Numbered from the stretch's first letter, positions 15,964-24,896 are shown. The stretch: DNA of 52,434 nt from Clostridiales bacterium (GCA_019420945.1 JAHZGF010000063.1:1-52434); one strand, 5' to 3'. Program-made: numbers and translations. The notes: generated by a model not told the origin, from the sequence alone.

Positions 15964-17163
15964 TTAGTCAAGCACCCGATAGGCAGCCAGCAAGGCCTCC
16001 TCCAGCACCAACTCCCGCATCTCCCGCTCGGAGAGCGCCTCCGGAGTAACAAATGCGGCACAGGCCTTGTCATCGGGGTTGGACAGCACCGTAGCCCCCT
16101 CAGGCACTGAGGTGCCAGCTTTGACCCGGACATACCAGCGGTTCTTCACCTGGTCAATGGAGTAGACCGCGTCAGGACCGCCATCCTCCCAGGTGATATA
16201 TTTTTTGCTCTTCAGGTGCTTGGCGGCATCGATCACGTCGGCCACCACCGCAGAGGCAGTGGGCAGCTTGCCGGCGCCCCGGCCATAGAACATGACATCG
16301 CCGATGGCGTCACCCTGGACAGAGATGGCGTTGAACACGTCCTCCACATTGGCCAGCGGGGACTCGTCGGGCACCAGGTGAGGCGCCACATAGGCGCACA
16401 CCTTGTCATCCTCCCGGCGGATGGCCCGGCCCAACAGCTTGATTTTCATACCGCCGCTGCGGGCAAAGGTGACGTCGGACAGGGTGATATGGGTAATGCC
16501 CTCGGTAGGCACCTGATCCGGATAGATATGGCGCCCAAAGGCCAGAGAGGACAGAATGCAGATTTTACGACAGGCATCAGCGCCCTCAATGTCCGCAGAG
16601 GGATCCCGCTCGGCGTATCCCTTCTCCTGGGCCTCCTTCAAGGCGTCCTCAAAGGGCAGGCCCGCCCGGATCATCCGGGTCAGGATATAGTTGGTGGTGC
16701 CATTCAGAATGCCGGCGATCTCAGTGAGCTCATTGGCAGCCAGGCACTGGCTGATGGGACGAATGATGGGAATTCCGCCGCCCACACTGGCCTCAAACAG
16801 ATAGGAAACCTTATTCTCCTTGGCCAGCTGCAGCAGCTCATAGCCATGGGTGGCCACCAGCTCCTTATTGGAGGTGACTACGCTCTTGCCGGCCTGCAGG
16901 GCCCGGCGGGTGTACTCCAGGGCGATGGTGGCACCGCCGATGGTCTCCACCACCACGTCCACTTCGGGATCCTGCTCGATCATGGCGAAATCATGGACTA
17001 CCTTATCGGCAAATATGCTGTCAGGGAAGTCCCGAATGTCCAGGATATATTTCAGATTGACCTGATTGGCCACTTTTTCAGAAATGTGGTTTCCGTTCTT
17101 GTGAATGACCTCCGCCACACCGGAGCCAACGGTGCCGAAGCCCAGGATCGCTACATTAACCAT
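15964..17163 (-). CDS. hom: Homoserine dehydrogenase
   Basis: A 399-residue NAD(P)-dependent enzyme reducing aspartate semialdehyde to homoserine. The Rossmann GFGTVGSGV motif is at the N-terminus, and the catalytic region contains GILNGTTNYILTRM and AERDPSADIEGADACRKICIL. The C-terminus (about 345-399) begins like an ACT domain (NRWYVRVKA) but ends early, making the protein shorter than the usual 425-440 residues; threonine feedback may be altered. It follows the ACT-protein gene by 44 bp. Confidence 0.95.
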   Translation of the reverse strand: MVNVAILGFGTVGSGVAEVIHKNGNHISEKVANQVNLKYILDIRDFPDSIFADKVVHDFAMIEQDPEVDVVVETIGGATIALEYTRRALQAGKSVVTSNKELVATHGYELLQLAKENKVSYLFEASVGGGIPIIRPISQCLAANELTEIAGILNGTTNYILTRMIRAGLPFEDALKEAQEKGYAERDPSADIEGADACRKICILSSLAFGRHIYPDQVPTEGITHITLSDVTFARSGGMKIKLLGRAIRREDDKVCAYVAPHLVPDESPLANVEDVFNAISVQGDAIGDVMFYGRGAGKLPTASAVVADVIDAAKHLKSKKYITWEDGGPDAVYSIDQVKNRWYVRVKAGTSVPEGATVLSNPDDKACAAFVTPEALSEREMRELVLEEALLAAYRVLD

Positions 17164-17207
17164 AAATACACCTCTGCTCTTCTACTCTTATTTTATGACG
17201 GCTGGTG

Positions 17208-17648
17208 TCAGCCGGCCAGAATTTCAAATTGCACCACGCCATCCAGCTCATTGAGCTTTCTCAGCAACTCATCCAGGGGATCCTGCAATCCCGAAGTCTC
17301 GGCACTGATGGTCACCGCACCGCAGCCGTTGACGGGAATGGACTGGTTAATGGTAAGGATATTTGCCCCTGATATGGCAAAGATATTCAAAATCGAAGAA
17401 AGCACACCGGGCTCATCCCGCAGGATGGACTGAAACGTGACAATGTGCCCGCTCATCATATCATTAAACGGCATCACCGAGTCCTTATACTTATAAAAAG
17501 CACTGCGGCTGATGCCCACCCGCTGGGCCGCCTCGTTGATGGTACTCACTTCCCGGAGCTCCAGCATTCGTTTGGCCTGGACCACCTTGAGGAATACCTC
17601 GGGCAATTTGTCCGCTTCCACGATAAAATATTTTGGGCGCTGGGCCAC
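17208..17648 (-). CDS. ACT-domain regulatory protein (PheB/UPF0735 family)
   Basis: A 146-residue protein with an N-terminal segment (PKYFIVEADKLPEVFLKVVQAKRML), a short helix-turn-helix-like stretch (INEAAQRVGISRSAFYKYKDSV) and a C-terminal ACT domain beginning IVTFQSILRDEPGVLSSIL. This family is commonly encoded just before hom in Firmicutes and is thought to sense amino acids. GTG at 17648 is 8 nt after GGAGG, the best-placed of several in-frame GTG codons. First gene of the operon. Confidence 0.88.
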   Translation of the reverse strand: MAQRPKYFIVEADKLPEVFLKVVQAKRMLELREVSTINEAAQRVGISRSAFYKYKDSVMPFNDMMSGHIVTFQSILRDEPGVLSSILNIFAISGANILTINQSIPVNGCGAVTISAETSGLQDPLDELLRKLNELDGVVQFEILAG

Positions 17649-17697
17649 GCCTGCCACCTCCACGTCCGCCAGTGGCGGTCATTTGTATGTATGTGTT

Positions 17698-17726
17698 ATC
17701 TTACCATAGAAGTAATATGTTTTCAA
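17698..17726 (-). promoter_or_regulatory. Promoter of the ACT protein-hom-lysC operon
   Basis: TTGAAA (17721-17726), a 17-nt spacer and TAAGAT (17698-17703) on the minus strand. The short leader contains a CCGCC/GGCGG hairpin just before the ribosome site. No T-box or lysine riboswitch motif is seen. Confidence 0.65.
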
Positions 17727-17808
17727 TCAAAACGCTTCCAAAAAATGACGGATTATACAGATACAACCGGCTCAAATTCAGTCATTTTGACGAAAGGATG
17801 GCTCCGCA

Positions 17809-18840
17809 ATGAAGCTCAGCAAACGCAAAACCGCTTTAATCCTGTGCGCCGCCGCTATTTTATTGATTCCTCAGCTCCGCAGCGCCATCCTGCCCTTTGT
17901 TCTGGCCCTGTTTTTGGCGGGGTGTCTGCAAAAACCAATGGCAAACTTGGAACGGTACCATATCCCCCGTTGGCTCTCTTCCCTGTTTATCCTGCTGATT
18001 CTGCTGACCCCTACAGTTTTGCTGCTGGGCTACGGCATTCTGTCCCTGGTTCGTTCCATTCGGGACATCGCTCAGAACGTCATACCCATTCTCCAATCCC
18101 AACACCTGATTGATGACTGGCTTTACCGGATGATGACGGCACTGCCCCCTTCCCTTCAGGAACTCTGCCTCAACGCCATCCAATCCCTCAGCCAGCAGAA
18201 GGAACAGCTGCTGGCCCAGCTGCTGACCCGACTGGGCAGCTGGAGCTCCGGCGTGATTGCAGCGCTGCCATCTCATCTGGCGGAAACCGGATTGTTCCTG
18301 CTCTCATTTCTCTTTTGTGCCATCAGTTACCCGGAGATCAGCGCTCTGCTGCGGAGAATCCTGCCGGAGGACTGGCAGCGCTGGGCAGGGCGCGTCCAAC
18401 GCACTGCCGCCAGCCAGTTGGGCCACTGGTGCCGAGCTGAGGGAAAGCTGGTGGGACTAATTTTTCTGGAACTCTCTGTGGGGCTGGCCTTGCTGGGAGT
18501 GCGACGCTGGCTGTTCCTGGCGGCATTGATTGCCCTGGTGGATCTGCTGCCTCTGGTGGGCTCGGGGCTGATGCTGCTGCCCTGGGCCGTGGTACGGTTT
18601 TTGCTGGGTGACCAGCTTCAAGCGCTGGGACTGGTCCTGATCTGGCTGTTCGTTTGGACGACCCGCACTGTGATGGAACCCAAGCTGGTGGGGCGTCAGC
18701 TTCAGCTGCCCACTGCCATCTCCTTTTTTGCCGCCATACTGGGGGCCAAACTTTGGGGACTGAAAGGATTGATCCTGTTTCCAGTCCTGGCGGCCGTATC
18801 CATCAGTTTGCTCTCCACCAAAAGCCTGGCCCCAAAATAA
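17809..18840 (+). CDS. AI-2E/YtvI-family membrane protein
   Basis: A 343-residue polytopic protein with paired N-terminal helices, a soluble-looking amphipathic middle (about 85-155) and four or five C-terminal helices including DLLPLVGSGLMLLPWA and TVMEPKLVGRQLQLPTAISF, hallmarks of the AI-2E transporter family. In spore formers the YtvI branch of this family is linked to sporulation. Although a LuxS domain is encoded 3.5 kb away, I do not infer autoinducer transport. AAAGGA lies about 10 nt upstream of the ATG. A strong terminator follows. Confidence 0.88.
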   Translation: MKLSKRKTALILCAAAILLIPQLRSAILPFVLALFLAGCLQKPMANLERYHIPRWLSSLFILLILLTPTVLLLGYGILSLVRSIRDIAQNVIPILQSQHLIDDWLYRMMTALPPSLQELCLNAIQSLSQQKEQLLAQLLTRLGSWSSGVIAALPSHLAETGLFLLSFLFCAISYPEISALLRRILPEDWQRWAGRVQRTAASQLGHWCRAEGKLVGLIFLELSVGLALLGVRRWLFLAALIALVDLLPLVGSGLMLLPWAVVRFLLGDQLQALGLVLIWLFVWTTRTVMEPKLVGRQLQLPTAISFFAAILGAKLWGLKGLILFPVLAAVSISLLSTKSLAPK

Positions 18841-18874
18841 CAGAAGCGCCGCCCAGATGGGCGGCGCTTCTGTT
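18839..18874. terminator. Bidirectional terminator
   Basis: A 14-bp perfect stem (18841-18854 with 18859-18872) lies between the convergent AI-2E-family gene and the penicillin-binding protein gene; flanks AA/TT on both sides. Confidence 0.75.
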
Positions 18875-18907
18875 GGTTATCTGAGGTTGGATTAAGACAC
18901 TGGTGCC

Positions 18908-21694
18908 TCATCCACCCAAAATTCCTTCAATGATATCCCCGATACCGCCTCCGGTTCCGCCTCCCGCGGAAACATTGATGGTAACGGTTGTGGATTTGCC
19001 CTCTGCCAGCTCTGTGGGGGCTGCCGTCACGGTGATGACCGCCGTGCCCTCGCCCACCACAGTGACGGTGCCGTTGGCGTCCACAGTGGCCACCGCAGTG
19101 TTACTGGAAGCGTAACTGATGGCACCACCGGGATTGCCGGCGCCGTCCACTGAATAAGCGCCCAGGGAGAAGGGGGCATCGCCCACGGTTTTCGTATAAG
19201 AGCTGGAAGAGACCGTCAGCGTCTGATTCTTCATCAGTTCCTGATTGGCGGACCACTCGGCGGTGTGGAGGGTGCAGGGTCCTTCCGCCTCCACCCAGGA
19301 CTTCAGCTGGTAGCTGTCGCCCACGGTGACGGAGGCCGCGGCCTCGTTCCGGTAGAAGTCCAGCACCGCCATCTCAGATCGGCTTTCCTCCGGGCAGAAC
19401 TCACCGGCCAGGTGGTACATGCCGGTATCGCCAATGGGGCAATCCAGGCACACCGTCACTGTGGTGTGAATGCTGCAGTAATCCGAGGGTGCGTCGCCTT
19501 CCAGGAAATAGCCGGTGGCGGCACAGCCCGCGGAGGTGCAGGCACTGGTGGCCAGATCACCGCTCTTGGTGCAGTAGGTGGCGGAAACCACATTCTTGCT
19601 GGTGTGGGTCAACTCCACGTCCGGAAGGCCATCCACCAGGCTGCTCATAACTTGCTGCCACAAGGTCACCGCCGGGTTGCCGGAGGCGTTGATGTCCTCC
19701 TGCTGGTCATAGCCGATCCAGACTGCAGCGGTGTAGTAGCCGGTGTAGCCGCAGAACCAGCGGTCATAGTTGTTGGTGGTGGTACCGGTCTTGCCGGCCA
19801 CGGTCATGCCGGGGATCTGAGCCTTGGTACCGGTACCGCTGGTGACAACACCCTCCAGCATCTGGTTCATATAATAGCAGGTGTCTTCGCTGAGGGAGGC
19901 CTCACCGGTCTCGTCATACTCCAGAATCACATTGCCATCGCTGTCGGTGACCTGAGTATAGAGATGGGGCTCAATATAGATGCCATTCCGGGCAAACACC
20001 GAGAAGGCACCGGCCATCTCATAGGTGGAAACGCCTTCCGTCAGACCGCCCAGGGCCAGCGGCGCGTAGTCCACATCGGAATACACCTGACCATTGGAGC
20101 CCTCATAATAGGACACCAGAGAGTCAATACCGAATTTATTCTCCAGATAGTCATAGGAGGTCTGAAGTCCAACCAGATCCAGAGTTTTCACAGCGCAGGT
20201 GTTCAGAGACTTGATCACAGCGGTGTAGATGCTGGTCAAACCGGAGTAACTGCGGCTGGAGTTCTTAGGCCAGGGATTTCCATCATTGATCATAAAGGGG
20301 GTGTCATCCACCGCGGAATAGGGGGTAATCAGCCCTTCTTCCAGTGCGGGAGCATAGACAGAAATGGGCTTGATGGAGGATCCTGGGGGTCTCAGGCTCT
20401 GGGTAGCCCGGACCAGTCCACGGTTGACGGTCTTTTCACCGATACCGCCGGATAGGGCCACCACGGCGCCGGTCTGATTATTCACCACGGTGATGGCGGA
20501 CTGCAGCGGCTGACCGGAGTCGGACTCATACCCTGCCAAAGCATCAGGATTGTTGTACACCTCGTCCACCTTGGCCTGGGCCGCCGGGTCAAAGCAGGTA
20601 TAGATGGACAGGCCGCCGTTGAACAGCATGGTGCTGGCGGCATCCTTGGTAATATTGTACTTTTCCATCAGGTCTTCCTGGACCGCGTTGATGACTGCAT
20701 CCACATACCAGGAGTTGATGTCATCATTGGTTGTGCCCACAGTGGCGGCAATGGAGCCGTCCTGGAACACCATGGTCACCTTGGAAGCGTCATAGGTAAA
20801 GTTCTTATAGCCGTCCTCGTCCACGGTTCCGTCGGGCTCATAGCCCATCCGGGCCAGGGCTGCCAATTCCTCTTCCTCGCTGATATAGCCCTGCTTGAAC
20901 ATCTGAATGACCACGTTGGCGGCCCGCTTCATATTATTGTCCAGATGGTTATAGGGGTCATAGAGGGAGGGGTTGTTGGTAATGCTGATCAGGCTGGCGC
21001 ACTCCGCCAGATCCAACTCCGATACGTCCTTGCCAAAGTATTTATAGGCTGCGGTGTAGACGCCGTTGCACTGGCGGCCCAAAAAAATGTTATTCAGATA
21101 GAGTTCCAGAATCTCCTCCTTGGAGTGATTCTTGTCGAACTCCAGAGCGGAGAAAATCTCCAGCACCTTCCGCTTGACGGTGACATCGTCATTCTGGGAC
21201 AGGTTCTTGATGAGCTGCTGGGTGATGGTAGAACCGCCCTGAACGTCCTGGCCGGTGAACATATAGTACACCGCCCCCAGGGTGCGCTTCCAGTCTACGC
21301 CGTGGTGATCCCAAAACCGCTTGTCCTCAATGGCAACAGTGGCATTGATCAGATTCTGGGGCAGCTCATTGTAAGGGACCCAAACCCGGTTTTCTCCGGC
21401 GTAAAGGGTCTTCATGGTCTCCCAGTTCTGGGTTTCGGAATTCAGATAGTAGATGTTGGAGGACAGCTTGGGGTCATAGGCCTGGGTGTTCAGCGTGGTC
21501 TGGCCCTCCTCCGCCTGGGGGATGATGACGTCCTCCACATAGGTCTTGGCATAGCCCGCCACAAACAGGCCGGTCACCATACCCAGAAGCAGGAGCGTAC
21601 CCAGGACAATCCCGAGCCATTTAAAAAACTGTCCGGTGATATACAGGGCTAGCCTGCCGCCGGTCCTCCTAGTTTTCTTTGGTTTTTTTGCCAA
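18908..21694 (-). CDS. Class A penicillin-binding protein with C-terminal Ig-like tail
   Basis: A 928-residue bifunctional peptidoglycan synthase. After a basic N-terminus and one membrane anchor (about 15-49) comes a GT51 glycosyltransferase (Glu123 in AIEDKRFWDHHG; GGSTITQQLIKNL), then a transpeptidase with Ser439 in SSIK, SLN, and Lys635-Thr-Gly. The last roughly 90 residues form a bacterial Ig-like (Big_2) repeat, ISYASSNTAVATVDANG then TAVITVTA, ending in a glycine-rich tail. Big_2 modules are not a normal part of PBP1A. TTG at 21694 is chosen because GGAGG lies exactly 8 nt upstream; the ATG at 21757 lacks a site. Transcribed alone. Confidence 0.93.
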   Translation of the reverse strand: MAKKPKKTRRTGGRLALYITGQFFKWLGIVLGTLLLLGMVTGLFVAGYAKTYVEDVIIPQAEEGQTTLNTQAYDPKLSSNIYYLNSETQNWETMKTLYAGENRVWVPYNELPQNLINATVAIEDKRFWDHHGVDWKRTLGAVYYMFTGQDVQGGSTITQQLIKNLSQNDDVTVKRKVLEIFSALEFDKNHSKEEILELYLNNIFLGRQCNGVYTAAYKYFGKDVSELDLAECASLISITNNPSLYDPYNHLDNNMKRAANVVIQMFKQGYISEEEELAALARMGYEPDGTVDEDGYKNFTYDASKVTMVFQDGSIAATVGTTNDDINSWYVDAVINAVQEDLMEKYNITKDAASTMLFNGGLSIYTCFDPAAQAKVDEVYNNPDALAGYESDSGQPLQSAITVVNNQTGAVVALSGGIGEKTVNRGLVRATQSLRPPGSSIKPISVYAPALEEGLITPYSAVDDTPFMINDGNPWPKNSSRSYSGLTSIYTAVIKSLNTCAVKTLDLVGLQTSYDYLENKFGIDSLVSYYEGSNGQVYSDVDYAPLALGGLTEGVSTYEMAGAFSVFARNGIYIEPHLYTQVTDSDGNVILEYDETGEASLSEDTCYYMNQMLEGVVTSGTGTKAQIPGMTVAGKTGTTTNNYDRWFCGYTGYYTAAVWIGYDQQEDINASGNPAVTLWQQVMSSLVDGLPDVELTHTSKNVVSATYCTKSGDLATSACTSAGCAATGYFLEGDAPSDYCSIHTTVTVCLDCPIGDTGMYHLAGEFCPEESRSEMAVLDFYRNEAAASVTVGDSYQLKSWVEAEGPCTLHTAEWSANQELMKNQTLTVSSSSYTKTVGDAPFSLGAYSVDGAGNPGGAISYASSNTAVATVDANGTVTVVGEGTAVITVTAAPTELAEGKSTTVTINVSAGGGTGGGIGDIIEGILGG

Positions 21695-21919
21695 AAGAAC
21701 CACCTCCGGTAGATCATACGGCAGGGCGGCAAAAGTTCCCCACCGCGGAAGGTTCACATGTGTTCAACTTCTCATTTTATTATTGTAGCATATCTGTCAA
21801 ATCCTGCAGGCTTCTTGGGGCTTCTTCATGAAATCTTAACCAAATCTCATAAAATCTCCGGCCTCCCTGTTATGAACCGGTGAAAAAACGGAAACACTGG
21901 ATCAGGCAGGTGAATTATC

Positions 21920-22279
21920 ATGAAACATTCCAACCCTTCCCTTCCCCTTCGGACTGCGGTTCTGGGCGCCTCACTGGCGGCCAGTCTTGCCCTGGTGCTT
22001 GCCGCCTGGGCCTATCCCTCCCGACCGGAGGCCGCTGCCAACGGCCAGGCCCAGGTGAACGTGGCCGTCAGCCAGGAAAAGGCCCCCAGCCAGGAGGAAA
22101 CTCTGGTCCTTCGGGACACCGATGGCATGGTGTGCGTCTATCGCGGCGACATCTTATTCTATAAAACGGATATTCCCGTGGTTTCTCTTCCGGAACAGAA
22201 CAGGAAAGAGCTGGCGGAGGGAATAGAAGTGGCCAACGAAACAGAAATGCACCAACTGTTGGAGGATTTTGGCGCCTGA
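21920..22279 (+). CDS. Exported protein with BofC-like C-terminal domain
   Basis: A 119-residue protein with an N-terminal signal or anchor helix (TAVLGASLAASLALVLAAWAY) followed by a low-complexity linker. From about residue 62 it matches the BofC C-terminal pattern: a VCVY.G segment, TDIPVVSLPEQ, then a GI.V....EM..LLEDF ending. In Bacillus, BofC is a forespore protein that checks SpoIVB signalling; here only its C-terminal module is present, so the role is uncertain. AGGTGA lies 6 nt before the ATG. Confidence 0.75.
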   Translation: MKHSNPSLPLRTAVLGASLAASLALVLAAWAYPSRPEAAANGQAQVNVAVSQEKAPSQEETLVLRDTDGMVCVYRGDILFYKTDIPVVSLPEQNRKELAEGIEVANETEMHQLLEDFGA

Positions 22280-22407
22280 GCGCAAAAAAATGACCTGTGC
22301 TTCCTATTGCTTTTTTCCGGATGACACGTTACAATAGTCCCAGAAGAACAGGGCTGCTCCCCCACCCGGGGGAGTCTGTATCTCCTGAGAAAGGCCGGTA
22401 CACAATC

Positions 22408-22701
22408 ATGAGTGAAGCATTTGGTCCTGATTTCATTACCCTCACTGACGAAGACGGCAATGAATTTCAGTTGGAATATCTGGACACGCTGGAGTATAAG
22501 GGAGAGGTTTACATGGCCTTCTTCCCCACTCTGGAGGAGGGCCAGGACGAGGACAGCGAGGAATATGGGCTGATTATCCTGCGCTGTGTCCCCGGCGAAA
22601 CGGAGGACACCTTGGAGTCTGTGGATGACGAAGCCCTTTTAAACGAAGTCTATGACCAGTTCATGGAGACTTTGTTCGACGAGGAAGAGGACGACGAGTA
22701 A
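22408..22701 (+). CDS. DUF1292 (YrzB-like) acidic protein
   Basis: A 97-residue highly acidic cytoplasmic protein. ITLTDEDGNEFQLEYLDTLEYKGEVYMAFFP is the DUF1292 core, followed by an acidic tail (EEEDDE). The family is widespread in Firmicutes with no established function. The ATG at 22408 is preceded by GAGAAAGG at a longish distance; the frame opens upstream at 22297 but the family homology begins here. Confidence 0.88.
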   Translation: MSEAFGPDFITLTDEDGNEFQLEYLDTLEYKGEVYMAFFPTLEEGQDEDSEEYGLIILRCVPGETEDTLESVDDEALLNEVYDQFMETLFDEEEDDE

Positions 22702-22769
22702 CCTTTTTCTCTGTCCCTTGTTTAACGCCCTGCCGGGTGCGTGATGGCCTCCTTTTTGGCCTACAATTC

Positions 22770-23007
22770 TTATATGGGCCGCCAGAACACTCGTCCGGCG
22801 GTTTGCAGGCCTCCCGGCCCTCCCTTGCTGGAGGGTTGGAAGTTGGAAGCAGATAAACCGGACGGAGGTGGCCCACCTGCAATTACGCAGGCACAATCTG
22901 GGCCACACGGCCACGGCGGGGTTAATATTTTTCTGGTGTTACACCATTTTACATCCGATCTTTTGTGCTTAGGCATCTTCCGGGAAGGCTTCTTCCCGGA
23001 TTTTTTT
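22770..23007 (+). ncRNA. Possible structured RNA ending in an intrinsic terminator
   Basis: No gene is convincing in 22702-23199. The stretch can fold: GGGCC (22776-22780) with GGCCC (22870-22874), CGTCCGG (22792-22798) with CCGGACG (22858-22864), and hairpins CCCTCC/GGAGGG (22818-22835), CCTGC/GCAGG (22876-22891) and GGTGT/ACACC near 22936-22947. A terminator (TCCGGGAAG/CTTCCCGGA plus seven T, 22979-23007) closes it. I find no clear promoter in front, and no tmRNA, RNase P, SRP, T-box or B12 motif. It may be an independent RNA (6S-like size) or the long 3' end of the DUF1292 mRNA. Confidence 0.35.
22979..23007 (+). terminator. Intrinsic terminator
   Basis: A 9-bp stem with loop GCTT followed by seven T. 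It separates the DUF1292 gene and the possible RNA from the foldase promoter. Confidence 0.85.
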
Positions 23008-23044
23008 ATGTCTTGTGATCTTCTTCCAAAATCTCCGGAAAGCC

Positions 23045-23073
23045 TTGCAAGATTTTTGTATATGGGGTATAAT
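23045..23073 (+). promoter_or_regulatory. Promoter of the foldase gene
   Basis: TTGCAA (23045-23050), a 17-nt spacer and TATAAT (23068-23073). A leader of about 120 nt follows, with a GGACAAT/ATTGTCC hairpin ahead of the ribosome site. Confidence 0.75.
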
Positions 23074-23199
23074 AGCCGCTAGGCGACTGCGATTACAGGA
23101 CTTTTTTGCCCTTTTGGCTTCGGCTGTGTCGCTTTCGCAACGGAAGTTTGGACAATCCATTCCCATGATTGTCCTGGACTGAGAGGAATGATTCAAAAC

Positions 23200-24714
23200 A
23201 TGAGCGCATCCAGAACCAAGAAAGAGCGTCAGGCTCTCAACAACGCTTCTCTTTCCCAAAAGGAAAAAAGAGAACAGGCCGAGGCCCGTAAGGCCCACCG
23301 CAATGCCATTATTTACACCATTATCGGCATCATTGCCGTCATCGCTGTGGCCGCCTTACTGATCTGGGACAACGGCGTAATTCAAAAACATACCACCGCC
23401 ATCTCCATCGGCGATCGGGACTACGGTGTGGTGGATCTGGACTATTACTACTACTCCAGCTATTCCAACTACGCCTCCAACGCCTCCTCCTACGGCTTGG
23501 ACACCAGCCTGCCGCTGGACGAGCAGGAGGTTTATGAGGGCTACACCTGGGATCAGATGCTCCGTGATTCCGCCATCAGCATGCTCACCGATGTCAGCGT
23601 GCTGTATCAGGAGGCCGTGGCCAACGGCTTTGAGCTCAGCGAGGACGGACAGGATCAGGTGGCCATTGCCGTCAACAACGCCTCTTCCTATGCCTCCCTT
23701 TATGGCGTCAGCGAAAAGTACTATCTGGAGTCCTCCTACGGCAAGTATATGACCATGAAGGACTACGAGCGTATTCTCACCGAGTATCAGACCGCCCAGG
23801 AGTATGCTGAATACAAGGGCACTTCCTTTGACGTGACCGACGAGGAGATCAACACCTTCTATCTGGACCACTCCTCCGATCTGGACACCATCGATTATAA
23901 CTGCTATCTGGTGGACTTTGACACCACCACCACCGATGCTGATGGCAATACCGTAGATTTGGACGAGGCCACCATTGAGGCCAACCGGGCGGAGGCCGAG
24001 GCTCAGGCTCAGGAGATCCTGGACGCTCTGGTTGCCGGCGACAAGGAGAAGGCTGCCGAGCTGGCCGAGCAGTATGAGGCTACCGACGACTCCAATATGA
24101 GCGGTATCAGCTACAGCGGTTTTGCTGACTGGATGGCGGACAATTCCCATCAGGCCGGCTCCTATGGTTTGGTGGAAAACGTGAGCGCCAATGATGAAAA
24201 TACCGTCATCGGCTATTTCGCCATCTATGTCAATGACCGCTATCTGGATGACTACACCGGTGTGGATGTCCGGGTCATTCGGGCCACCGCCACCACCGAT
24301 GACGAGGGCAACTATGAGATGGATTCCCTGAAGGAAGAGCTCAACACCGTCGTCGAGAAATTTGAGGCCTCCGATAAGAGTGCCGAGGAATTCGGCAAGC
24401 TGGCCGACAACTATTCCTTCGACTCCTCCACCTACCCCGGCGGTCTGCGGGAGAACGTCTCCAAGAACACCTACAACGACGAGATCACTGAGTGGCTGTT
24501 CTCTGACGACCGCCAGGAGGGCGATTATCAGTCCTTTATGGATGAGGAGAACCACACCTATTACTTCTTCTACTTTGTGGGTCACCAGGACACTGCCTAC
24601 TGGCGTACTGTCTGCTCTTCCAACGTTCAGGCCGAGAAATATGAGGCTTGGCTGGATGAGGTATCCCCCAATTATCCCGCAGAAAACGGCTTCGGCATGC
24701 GTTTCGTGGGCTGA
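23200..24714 (+). CDS. Membrane-anchored SurA/PpiC-like foldase
   Basis: A 504-residue protein with a lysine/arginine-rich cytosolic tail (KKERQALNNASLSQKEKREQ), one transmembrane helix (about 40-58, IIYTIIGIIAVIAVAALLIW) and a large acidic extracellular part. The N-terminal half resembles the SurA chaperone domain. The C-terminal part (about 370-470) has a parvulin-like layout (SAEEFGKLADNYSFDSS then GGLRENV and WLFSDDRQEGDY). It probably assists folding of secreted proteins. AGAGGA lies 12 nt before the ATG at 23200; an ATG at 23188 touches the ribosome site. Highly acidic and Tyr-rich. Whether the isomerase site is active cannot be judged. Confidence 0.82.
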   Translation: MSASRTKKERQALNNASLSQKEKREQAEARKAHRNAIIYTIIGIIAVIAVAALLIWDNGVIQKHTTAISIGDRDYGVVDLDYYYYSSYSNYASNASSYGLDTSLPLDEQEVYEGYTWDQMLRDSAISMLTDVSVLYQEAVANGFELSEDGQDQVAIAVNNASSYASLYGVSEKYYLESSYGKYMTMKDYERILTEYQTAQEYAEYKGTSFDVTDEEINTFYLDHSSDLDTIDYNCYLVDFDTTTTDADGNTVDLDEATIEANRAEAEAQAQEILDALVAGDKEKAAELAEQYEATDDSNMSGISYSGFADWMADNSHQAGSYGLVENVSANDENTVIGYFAIYVNDRYLDDYTGVDVRVIRATATTDDEGNYEMDSLKEELNTVVEKFEASDKSAEEFGKLADNYSFDSSTYPGGLRENVSKNTYNDEITEWLFSDDRQEGDYQSFMDEENHTYYFFYFVGHQDTAYWRTVCSSNVQAEKYEAWLDEVSPNYPAENGFGMRFVG

Positions 24715-24732
24715 TCTTCAAACGTACTTTCT

Positions 24733-24769
24733 CTGCCCCGTCCGAAAAAGGACGGGGCAGACTTTTTTT
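24733..24769 (+). terminator. Terminator of the foldase gene
   Basis: An 11-bp stem CTGCCCCGTCC/GGACGGGGCAG, loop GAAAAA, followed by AC and seven T. Confidence 0.88.
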
Positions 24770-24782
24770 GACAGAGTTCCTC

Positions 24783-24811
24783 TTGCAAAGCAATGGATGC
24801 TATGCTATAAT
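24783..24811 (+). promoter_or_regulatory. Promoter of tRNA-Gly(CCC)
   Basis: TTGCAA (24783-24788), a 17-nt spacer and TATAAT (24806-24811), 11 bp before the tRNA. Confidence 0.75.
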
Positions 24812-24822
24812 AATAGAGCTTT

Positions 24823-24896
24823 GCAGGCATAGTTCATCGGTAGAATGGAAGCTTCCCAAGCTTCAGAGGCGGGTCCGACTCCCGTTGCCTGCTCCA
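24823..24896 (+). tRNA. tRNA-Gly(CCC)
   Basis: A 74-nt cloverleaf with acceptor GCAGGCA/TGCCTGC, anticodon stem GAAGC/GCTTC, loop TTCCCAA (anticodon CCC, glycine), T-loop GGTCCGACTCC, and encoded CCA. The T-loop reads TCCGACT rather than the usual TTCGANT. Confidence 0.93.

Noticed and set aside
17649..17808. Lysine riboswitch or T-box before the hom-lysC operon
   Set aside because: The leader is only about 45 nt long and has no specifier or antiterminator motif.
17809..18840. AI-2 exporter partnered with the LuxS fusion
   Set aside because: The AI-2E family name alone does not show AI-2 transport; the genes are 3.5 kb apart with unrelated operons between, and the protein looks like the YtvI branch.
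22639..22976. Several short frames in the 22.7-23.0 kb gap
   Set aside because: They overlap one another on both strands, lack ribosome sites and are Pro/Arg-rich; the region fits a structured RNA or untranslated region better.
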